Positions 18,201-26,051 of a stretch of 37,772 bases of DNA are shown here, one piece after another; within the stretch, counting starts at the first letter, position 1; every line of letters begins with the position of its first letter. Location: NCBI GenBank assembly GCA_030157785.1, contig JAOAUC010000058.1, positions 1 to 37,772 on the forward strand. The letters run 5' to 3'. Made by a program: the position numbers and the translations under genes. This stretch comes from Zoogloea oleivorans. Its GTDB lineage: Bacteria > Pseudomonadota > Gammaproteobacteria > Burkholderiales > Rhodocyclaceae. The notes beneath the pieces are model-generated. The model did not search any database. It was given only the letters and a program-made list of their open reading frames with translations, and was not told the DNA's origin.

Positions 18201-18532
18201 AGGCTGAAGCGCGCGTTGCGGTCGCGCAACTCGTGGCGCAGCACACCCAGCGTGCCAAAAGTGCGGCTGTCCTTGTGCGTCGCGTTCGGGTCGGCCTTTT
18301 GCAGCTGCGCCGCCACCAGCTCCAGGAACTTCTGCTCCGCATCCCGGGGGTGATTGACGCAAAACTTCTGCCACTGGGCCGCCTGCGTTTCCTGCACAAA
18401 ACCCAGCGCATCCTCCGGGTACAAAGCCAGCGCGCGGTCGTACTTGTCCGCCGAACCCAGCAGCCAGCCGCTGGCCAGCAGTTGCCGGATGATGTCGTCC
18501 TGAAAAATGCGTTCGCTGGCTTGGTCGCTCAT
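15266..18532 (-). CDS. hsdR: Type I restriction enzyme, restriction/translocase subunit HsdR
   Basis: 1088 residues, full length for the family. The N-terminal nuclease domain has Asp163 in RIDLVLF and Glu177-Leu-Lys179, the PD-(D/E)xK catalytic pair. The SF2 motor shows Walker A HSAGSGKS at 338-345, DEAH at 454-457 and the FAFTATPKPKTLELFG motif III. Later motifs include VANKFQTGFDQPKL and the QTLSRLNRT motif VI. The C-terminal 300 residues are the helical domain that docks on HsdM/HsdS. The enzyme translocates and cuts unmethylated DNA away from the recognition site. It is the last gene of the locus, separated from hsdS by 171 bp containing a REP element; its start has no obvious ribosome site, so its expression may be low or separately initiated. 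Confidence 0.95.
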   Translation of the reverse strand: MSDQASERIFQDDIIRQLLASGWLLGSADKYDRALALYPEDALGFVQETQAAQWQKFCVNHPRDAEQKFLELVAAQLQKADPNATHKDSRTFGTLGVLRHELRDRNARFSLCQFRPEHDLNPDTLARYRQNRLRVVPELVYSPWASEAHLLETGSKAKAWRIDLVLFVNGLPVATLELKSEFKQAVDRAIRQYRTTRLPVDPVAKKPEPLLTFKRGALVHFAVSQYEVHMATRLEGANTFFLPFNKGTHDGGAGNDVPEDVSRYATDYLWNEVLLPDNLLTILARYVHLQIDDKEDWEGRKYKKESMIFPRYHQWDVVNKLLNAARSEGPGHKYLIQHSAGSGKSNSIAWVAHQLSSLYTGNGQKQFHSVIVVTDRNVLDAQLQDTIYQFEHTDGVVGRINNKEGDGSKSEKLAAALEGAQPIIIVTIQTFPFVLKAIENSVSLKARCYAIIADEAHSSQSGSTARQLKEVLMKDAGDDPEEEVDSDDIIAATVASRRASGNLSFFAFTATPKPKTLELFGRVPRPDEVASITNKPEAFHVYSMRQAIEEGFILDVLKNYTNYKVAYKLALKIQEADQEVESKRARVKLNRWVRLHEHNIAQKVMLIVEHFKDKVLGLLNGQAKAMVVTSSRKEAVRYKLCFDKYIAEKGYQKIHAMVAFSGEVAFADKDPNGASLIGEKFTESNMNPNLKGRDMRKAFDSDDYQVMIVANKFQTGFDQPKLCAMYVDKKLAGVECVQTLSRLNRTYPNKAETGTFVLDFFNEPDDILSAFQPYYQTAELADVSDPNLIFTLHDKLRAAGIFTWQEVEQFCAAFYVRNKSSAAIANICKPAVQRWQQRYKSAVEAFKQAKMMFERTKKTGDTVLITNADNCLKECQKEKDALEIFKKDLGTFVRFYEFMSQIVDYDDTGLEKLSLYARNLRPMLREALIDEDEIDLDNVVLSHYRVAKIRQQDLLLRENTGEYKLEPGEGLGSAKPQDQKEEFLSQIISRLNEIFVADQLSDKDMVNYAYTIRDKVSENGIVMQQIENNSAEQALLGDFSKAIDDAILDSNTAHQNQMIQLLSDPRKAASFARVVFDLLVSGKANPAV

Positions 18533-18587
18533 GGCTGGGATCGGTTCAGATTCGGTTTAAAAAAGCGCGGCAGCATGCAGGGGCAAC

Positions 18588-18658
18588 TGTAGGGGCGACT
18601 TCAGTCGCCCATCGGTCGTCGATCAACGAAGAAGCGGGCGACTGAAGTCGCCCCTACA
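18588..18658. repeat. REP/BIME-type element, copy 3 (two inverted units)
   Basis: Units at 18588-18610 and 18636-18658 are identical in their 23 bp to those of copy 1. The spacer is related to that of copy 1 read on the opposite strand, sharing TCGTTGATC and ACCG blocks, so the two full elements are inserted in opposite orientations. It occupies the hsdS-hsdR junction. Confidence 0.93.
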
Positions 18659-18703
18659 AAAGACAGCACATGCGGCGCGCTTCGGAAAATCACGCGCTTC
18701 GTA

Positions 18704-20023
18704 TCAGGCCGCAGCTTGCCAGTCGCGCACATCGATTTTTCCGGTGACAGCGGCGGAGATCAGGGCGGTGCGGCGTTCAATGAGCAGAGCGACTGTCCGA
18801 TTCGCTTTTTCACTCAGAGTGCTGAACTCTGAAAGCGCATTCTCTAGGTATTTTGCGATTTCTATTTGTTCAAATTCAGGGGGGTGCGCTACGACAAGTC
18901 CTCGAATTTCTTCGACATTTGCTCGCCGGATAGTAGCCCCAACCAAGAAGGATTCAATTTGCTCTCTGACGTGACGCGAAGTAATCTGAAAGTGCATATA
19001 TCTGTTGGTCTTTCTTGTTCTGATCAGGCATACGTCTTGCCCCATGCAAAAATCAAAATCACCATTCACATAGCCGGCAGCCCCAACACTAGCGTTTCGG
19101 CAAAAAACAAGATCGCCTGGCTGCGGGATTCTTCCTTCGCGCAAGAAGTTCCATTCCGTGCAAGAAGTTAGTTTCGCATTCGATATATCAATTAAATCGT
19201 CCTTAAGCTCTCGAATACTTACGATGGGCAAGCCTTCATCCAGAAACTGAACGGTGTAGTGCTTGCAGTCGATAACCTCAGCAAATCTTTTCAGCGGTGC
19301 CACTATCCAATGCGCCGGCACCTCGCCCAGCCACTCCACCCCGGAATCCCTCATCGGGGCGTTGGGGTTGAGGCCTTTGGTCACGGCATGGCTGATCACC
19401 GCCTGACGCTTTTCCTTTAGCAGTTCGATCAGTCGCTGCTGCTTCTCGATCAGCGCGTCGATCTTCGCGGTTTCGTGGTCGAGGAAAGCAGCGATTTTGT
19501 TCTGTAACAAACCACTTGGCGCACTGACTTTCAGTGATGCAATTTTTTCCTGATTTACATTTGGCTGCCCACCACCAGACGATAAGTTAATTACCTCCTG
19601 ACGATTTGCGTAAAGCCAATAAAACAAATATTTCCCGTGCAGCACCTCGGACGGCGGCATCACACAGCAAGCTTGATTTGTCGTGGCATCACTGCCCAAT
19701 ATACCAAGGCGCCCAATGGTTGCACCATACATTGCAATAGCGACAGAGCCTTTGGGGTGCAACCGCAACGTTGGCATGTCAACTAACGCTTTTTGGGTAA
19801 CTTTTTTTTGGGTTTCAAAAACAACACCTTCTCGTAACTCTCCAGTGGTAACCCATGGAATTTCTCCCCCATAGTAATCATCGCTGTCTGATTTTGGCGT
19901 TGTTCCACTTCCGATAGAAGGACAGGCATGGATAATCTTCCACATATCCCAATCCTTTGGAATGTTTCCTATCCACTCCACCCCCGAATCCTTGTACTCC
20001 GAATAAGCCTTATACCGACTCAT
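18704..20023 (-). CDS. hsdS: Type I restriction-modification specificity subunit HsdS
   Basis: 439 residues, start overlapping the upstream nuclease gene by 4 bp. The protein is built of two similar halves, each opening with DSGVEW(I/L)G(N/E)(I/V)P and W (about residues 12 and 220), followed by a target-recognition domain and a conserved helical spacer: one with DHETAKIDALIEKQQRLIEL in the middle, and one near the C-terminus ending AVTGKIDVRDW. The DNA of both recognition domains (about 18800-19300 and 19500-19960) is clearly AT-richer than the spacers and neighbouring genes, as expected for domains exchanged between strains. It determines the bipartite sequence that HsdM methylates and HsdR defends against; the recognised sequence cannot be read. 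Confidence 0.94.
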   Translation of the reverse strand: MSRYKAYSEYKDSGVEWIGNIPKDWDMWKIIHACPSIGSGTTPKSDSDDYYGGEIPWVTTGELREGVVFETQKKVTQKALVDMPTLRLHPKGSVAIAMYGATIGRLGILGSDATTNQACCVMPPSEVLHGKYLFYWLYANRQEVINLSSGGGQPNVNQEKIASLKVSAPSGLLQNKIAAFLDHETAKIDALIEKQQRLIELLKEKRQAVISHAVTKGLNPNAPMRDSGVEWLGEVPAHWIVAPLKRFAEVIDCKHYTVQFLDEGLPIVSIRELKDDLIDISNAKLTSCTEWNFLREGRIPQPGDLVFCRNASVGAAGYVNGDFDFCMGQDVCLIRTRKTNRYMHFQITSRHVREQIESFLVGATIRRANVEEIRGLVVAHPPEFEQIEIAKYLENALSEFSTLSEKANRTVALLIERRTALISAAVTGKIDVRDWQAAA

Positions 20024-21023
20024 TCCGCTTCCCCCTCACCCATATTCGCCACATAAAACTCATGCAGTTTCGCCTGCAGCAGTTTCTTGTCCGGCAACTG
20101 GGTCTGGTATTGGGCGACCAGCGCGGGCGACAGTGAGCGGCTGAGCGCGTATTCGACCACTTCGTCGTCCTTGCTGGCGCAGAGCAGCAGGCCGATGGCC
20201 GGGTTTTCGTGGGGCTTTTTGTGGTCGCGGTCGAGGGCTTCGAGGTAGAAGTTGAGCTGGCCGAGATGTTCGGGTGAGAAGCGGGTGGTTTTCAGTTGGA
20301 TGGCGACCAGACTGTTGAGGCCGCGATGGAAGAAAAGCAGGTCAAGGGCGAAATCCTGCTTGCCCACCTGCAGCGGGTATTCGCTGCCGATGAAACAGAA
20401 GTCACGCCCGAGTTCGAGCAGGAACTGCTTGAGCTGGGCAAGCAGGCCGTGTTGCAGGTCGCTTTCGAGGTGCGCGGCGGGCAGGTCGAGGAATTCGACG
20501 AGATAACTGTCCTTGAAGATGCCCAGCGCGCCGGGGTGAGTTTGTGTCACCAGCGCTGACACTTTTGTCGGGGTGAGCACCGAGCGCTCGAAGAGGGCGG
20601 TGTCGTATTGCCGCTCCAGTTCGCGGCTTGACCATTTTTCCCGAGCAGCCATTTTCAGGTAAAACTCGCGCTCTTCGGGGCGCTTGCTGCGGCTGAGGAT
20701 GATCAGGTTATGCGTCCAGGGCAATAGTGTCAGCAGTGCCGTCACTAATTCCGGCTCCCGATAGGCCTCGTAAAACTGCCGCATGCGGAACAGGTTGCGG
20801 CGGGTGAAGCCTTTCAAACCCGGCTGGGTAGTGGCGATGTGCTGCGCCAGTTGCTCGACAACGCCCTCGCCCCATTCGGCGGCAGCGATCTTGCCGCTGA
20901 GGTAAGCGCCAACCTGCCAGTAAAGCTCGATCAACGTGGTGTTGACGGCCTGATAGGCACGCTGGCGGGCGCTATCGATCAGCCGGGTGATTTCGGCAAA
21001 GTCAGGGTTTGGTGTCAATGCGC

Positions 21024-21027
<4 letters not shown>
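20020..21027 (-). CDS. YhcG/DUF1016-family PD-(D/E)xK nuclease embedded in the hsd operon
   Basis: 335 residues. The N-terminal DUF1016 helical domain (about 10-170) includes [13 protein letters not shown] and the [17 protein letters not shown] block. The C-terminal nuclease-like domain has Asp229 in [10 protein letters not shown] followed by AIQLKTTRF and the [11 protein letters not shown] helix. Known homologues usually have ExK in this strand; here it reads Gln244-Leu-Lys246. The gene overlaps hsdM by 4 bp upstream and hsdS by 4 bp downstream, so all three are translated as a coupled unit. DUF1016 proteins are often found in type I loci but their role there is not established. Confidence 0.9.
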
Positions 21028-23360
<2,333 letters not shown>

Positions 23361-23411
23361 GGGGGATACGGAGCGGGTGTTGAGGCGTCGGTGAAATGAG
23401 CAAGCGCCCGG

Positions 23412-23651
23412 CTACCACAGGGCTTTGAAATCGAATGAAAGCTGTTTGTGGTGACGGATGGCGAGGAGGAAGACTTCTTGGCCGGTGAATGCGTAAAGTT
23501 CGGCATTTCCATCGACCTTGCCCAGCTTGCCCATTGGGCAGCCTTGATGATAGCGACTGCGACCCAAGCGGCAAACCCCGTTCACCGCCAGTCACATCCA
23601 GGGCGATCACTTCAAGAACTCAGGCGCATCTTCCTGGAGCCCTTGTTTCAT
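23412..23651 (-). pseudogene. Probable frame-broken RelE/ParE-type toxin remnant
   Basis: The last 40 or so residues read cleanly in one frame up to the stop at 23412: GKLGKVDGNAELYAF, then a QEVFLLAIRHHKQLSFDF run. The strand-loop ending in LAIRHxxQ is typical of the C-terminus of RelE/ParE toxins. Upstream, the related coding is spread over two other frames (a short MKQGLQEDAPEFLK start at 23651 with a stop after 14 codons, then VIALDVTGG), so at least two frameshifts would be needed to restore one protein. No antitoxin gene is recognisable next to it. The family assignment is by motif memory only. Confidence 0.4.
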
Positions 23652-23668
23652 CTACATTTTTCTGTATA

Positions 23669-23930
23669 AATCTTCTCACCAATCTTCTCAGCAAAGCCGA
23701 TGGCACGAACCTCGCCCTCCACCGGATGCTGCAGGGGCTGGCGCCGCAGGTGGTGTCGACCGGCAAGGCCCGACGGGCTCGCTATGCCCCTCCCCGCCGG
23801 CACTTGGCCTGTTCCCGATGAAGCGCGTGACGGCTGGTGGGAGGGTTTGCCCTATCCGTTTTACGACATGCGCCCCCAGGGCTACATGGGCCGCCAGTTC
23901 GCGCTCGCGGCGCGAACGCCCGGAAACCAG
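23669..23930 (+). pseudogene. Remnant of a HipA/YjjJ-type kinase toxin gene
   Basis: Two pieces in different frames resemble parts of YjjJ-like HipA proteins. The first (about 23669-23800) gives LLSKADGTNLALHRMLQG and then LAPQVVSTGKARRARYA, like the winged-helix end that in YjjJ reads VVRxGxARxTRYA. The second (about 23800-23930) gives WWEGLPYPFYDMRPQGYMGR, a close match to the LPxxLxDMRPQGxLGR motif conserved before the kinase core. The region in between (about 100 residues in intact proteins) and the entire kinase domain are missing. The second piece runs straight into the 21-bp repeat tract. It is non-functional as a HipA kinase. Confidence 0.55.
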
Positions 23931-23963
23931 CACCACTTCAAGCACGATATCAAGGATTGTTTC

Positions 23964-24205
23964 GAGCAGTTCTCCTCCAAGCCAGCCCAGTTCTCCTCCA
24001 ACCAGCGTTAATGCATCTTTTTGGGGAATTAACTTGGCTAAAAGCTGAACCCGTTCTGCTCCGGGGAAAACAAGTTCATCTCGGAGCTGAACTCACTCAA
24101 CTTTCAGGAGAACCGGTTCAGCTCACAGCGAGGTCAGTTCATCCCAAAGCGAAGCCGGTTCACTAAAAAGTTGAACCCGCTTCGCTTCAAGCTGAACCGG
24201 TTTCC
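23964..24205. repeat. Degenerate 21-bp tandem repeat tract with palindromic core
   Basis: From 23964 the sequence can be cut into successive 21-nt units that stay in register for about eleven and a half units, with no insertion or deletion. Units starting at 24048, 24069, 24090, 24111, 24132, 24153, 24174 and 24195 all begin A/GAC/GCC-like followed by GTTC at positions 6-9; the best begin AACCGGTTCA. Units 1 and 2 share CAGTTCTCCTCCAA exactly; units 3 and 4 are poorly conserved. The consensus core AGCTGAACCGGTTCAGCT is fully palindromic and spans unit boundaries. Read as protein, either strand gives heptads of the type EPVQLxx, but stop codons interrupt both. Confidence 0.85.
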
Positions 24206-24307
24206 TTTTCTGCCTTTCGCCGGCGATGGCGGCGACCGGGATTGTCGTGAAGAGCCCGCATTATGCAAATACGCTTACCCGTAAAAGATAAATGAACGGC
24301 AGTTAGC
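24206..24307. other. Intergenic stretch between repeat tract and metallophosphoesterase
   Basis: No gene, hairpin with T-tract or repeat was found here. Together with the hsdM upstream region, 23361-24307 has no intact coding gene; it holds only the two remnants and the repeat tract listed separately. Confidence 0.6.
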
Positions 24308-25126
24308 TCACGGCACCAAGATCAGGCGGCTGTCGAAAGCGGCGTTTTCGCGCTGCAGTTGTGCCGGGCTGTCGGCCACCTTGATGCCCCGGCAGTAGCC
24401 CATGGGGTTGGCCACGATGCGGGTGTGGCCGACCCGGTAGTCGAAGCTGTCATGGGTATGCCCGTGGATATGCAGGTCGGCCGTGCCCAGGCAGTTGCCG
24501 AGGTCGGAGGCAAAGGCGGCACTGGTGAGCTGGGTGGCAAAGCGCGGGTGGATGCTCGCGGGGTGCGGTGCGTGATGGGTGATCACCACCGTCTTGCCGG
24601 CAAAGGGCTCGGCCAGCCGGGATTCGAGCCATTGCCGTTGCGCCAGATGCAGGGTGCGGGCCGTGCCGGGCGAGAAAGGGAGGTTTCCTTCGGCCTTGAT
24701 GGCGGTGTGGTCGGCAATGAACTCACCGCAGGCGTACATCGCGGCCGGCCGGGCGGCCTCGCCAAACACGGCATAGTCGGTCCACAGGGTGCACCCGATA
24801 AAGCGCACACCCGCCAGTTCGCAAACCCCGGGGGCCAGCACGGTCACGTTCGGAAAGTCGGCTGCACGCCGGGCGAACTCCGCCAGCACCGCCGGCACGC
24901 TGGCGCCGTAGAACTCGTGGTTGCCCGGCACAAACACCACCGGGCACGGCCAGTCGGCAAACAGGTCGAGCGCCCGCGTGCCGGTCGCCACGTCACCGGC
25001 CAGCACCAGAACGTCTGCGGCGGCGGGCTCGACGCCCCGGAAATGCGGAAACCGCCGCTCAAGCCACTCCAGATGCAGGTCGGAGGCAAACTGAATCCGC
25101 ACGCCTGCGGCCGGGGTGGTGTTCAT
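24308..25126 (-). CDS. Calcineurin-like metallophosphoesterase
   Basis: 272 residues with AAGGAG before the start. All metal-binding motifs of the family are present in order: DLH (16-18), GDV (44-46), GNHE (68-71), a THHAPH motif in the second half and HGHTHD near the end. These ligands form a dinuclear site, commonly Mn2+ or Fe/Mn. The protein is short, cytoplasmic (no signal peptide) and of the general phosphoesterase group; substrate unknown. It lies 63 bp downstream of the GDT1-type gene on the same strand, so the manganese riboswitch may control both. That link is inference from spacing. Confidence 0.88.
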   Translation of the reverse strand: MNTTPAAGVRIQFASDLHLEWLERRFPHFRGVEPAAADVLVLAGDVATGTRALDLFADWPCPVVFVPGNHEFYGASVPAVLAEFARRAADFPNVTVLAPGVCELAGVRFIGCTLWTDYAVFGEAARPAAMYACGEFIADHTAIKAEGNLPFSPGTARTLHLAQRQWLESRLAEPFAGKTVVITHHAPHPASIHPRFATQLTSAAFASDLGNCLGTADLHIHGHTHDSFDYRVGHTRIVANPMGYCRGIKVADSPAQLQRENAAFDSRLILVP

Positions 25127-25189
25127 GGTGTCGCTCCTTGACTGTGGCCCGAGGGTGAGCGTAGCGCGTTACCGTGTTCGTCGCCCGGC

Positions 25190-25765
25190 TCAGAAGCCCA
25201 GACGTTCGCCGGCGCCGAACAAGGTGGCGACACCGAGAACCGCGAAAATCGCCGCCGCCACTCGATGCACCAGTTGCACCGGCATCCGGTGGGCAATGCG
25301 GTCACCCAGGATCACGGCCGGCACATTGGCCAGCAACATGCCAACGGTGGTGCCGGCTACGACCATGCCCAGATTCTGGTATTGCGCGGCCAGTGCAATG
25401 GTCGCGATCTGGGTCTTGTCGCCCATCTCGGCCAGGAAAAACGCGACAAGCGTGGTCCCGAATACCCCGAAGCGGGCGAGCTTGGCATCCTCCTCCTCGA
25501 ACTTGTCGGGAATCAGCGTCCAGATCGCCATGCCGATGAAGGACACGCCAAGCACCCAGCGCAGGGTTCCGGGGCTAAGGAGTGTCGTGACCCATGTGCC
25601 AAGGGCGCCGGCACAACCATGATTGACCAGCGTGGCAACCAGTATCCCGACAATGATCGGAACCGGCTTGCGAAACTTTGCCGCGAGTATGAAGGCGAGA
25701 AGTTGCGTCTTGTCGCCGATTTCGGCGAGGGCGACGATGCCCGTGGAGATGAGGAAAGCTTCCAT
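25190..25765 (-). CDS. GDT1/TMEM165-family cation (Mn2+) transporter
   Basis: 191 residues from the ATG at 25765, which has AAGGA at 25777-25773; an upstream start at 25801 would lie inside the riboswitch expression platform and is rejected. The two-fold repeated family motif is intact: EIGDKT at 15-20 and EMGDKT at 113-118, each at the end of a membrane helix, with six membrane segments in total and a charged central loop. In bacteria such proteins (MneA type) export Mn2+. The riboswitch directly upstream supports that substrate. GC content and codon use resemble neighbours. Confidence 0.93.
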   Translation of the reverse strand: MEAFLISTGIVALAEIGDKTQLLAFILAAKFRKPVPIIVGILVATLVNHGCAGALGTWVTTLLSPGTLRWVLGVSFIGMAIWTLIPDKFEEEDAKLARFGVFGTTLVAFFLAEMGDKTQIATIALAAQYQNLGMVVAGTTVGMLLANVPAVILGDRIAHRMPVQLVHRVAAAIFAVLGVATLFGAGERLGF

Positions 25766-25795
25766 TTGAGAATCCTTGGCCGGACATGGACGAAT

Positions 25796-25935
25796 GACCA
25801 CCCTGCCTCTCCGGCCAATCCGGAGGCGAGGTGGTCAAAGGTCTTGCCAGGTCCAGGAACTGCCTGCGCCATGGCCGGACGGCCAAGTATGTTGACGCAG
25901 GCCCCTTCGACTGAAGGGCGGCTACTCCCCAATGA
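25796..25935 (-). ncRNA. yybP-ykoY manganese riboswitch with expression-platform hairpin
   Basis: On the minus strand the leader of the GDT1-type gene contains the conserved 5' box GGGGAGTAGCCG (from 25930) and the 3' box GGCAAGACCTTTGACC (to about 25833), the two invariant parts of the yybP-ykoY aptamer, with an internal stem and a TCAACATAC segment between. The aptamer's 3' end overlaps a second hairpin, GACCACC...GGTGGTC (25836-25796), with an inner CCTCCGG/CCGGAGAGG stem; no T-tract follows. Its loop strand TTGGCCGG can instead pair with CCGGCCAA, which includes the start of the AAGGA ribosome site. This suggests control of translation. The aptamer identity is strong; the switching mechanism is inference. 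Confidence 0.9.
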
Positions 25936-26051
25936 CGGGCGCGATCTTACGTCAGAAGTACGAAGGCGTCCATTGCGCGGCAAGCGCCGGGAATCACATG
26001 GGTGTCACGCGGGGTTTGTCTAATTGGCGGCTCTTCTCTGGAGCCCGCCCC

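Noticed and set aside
23964..24205. CRISPR array
   Set aside because: The 21-nt units are contiguous and degenerate, without unique spacers of constant length, and no cas gene is present.
26000..26030. Pho box upstream of the PhoD-like gene
   Set aside because: Two TGTC elements occur but they are 14 nt apart rather than 11, and the flanking bases do not fit.
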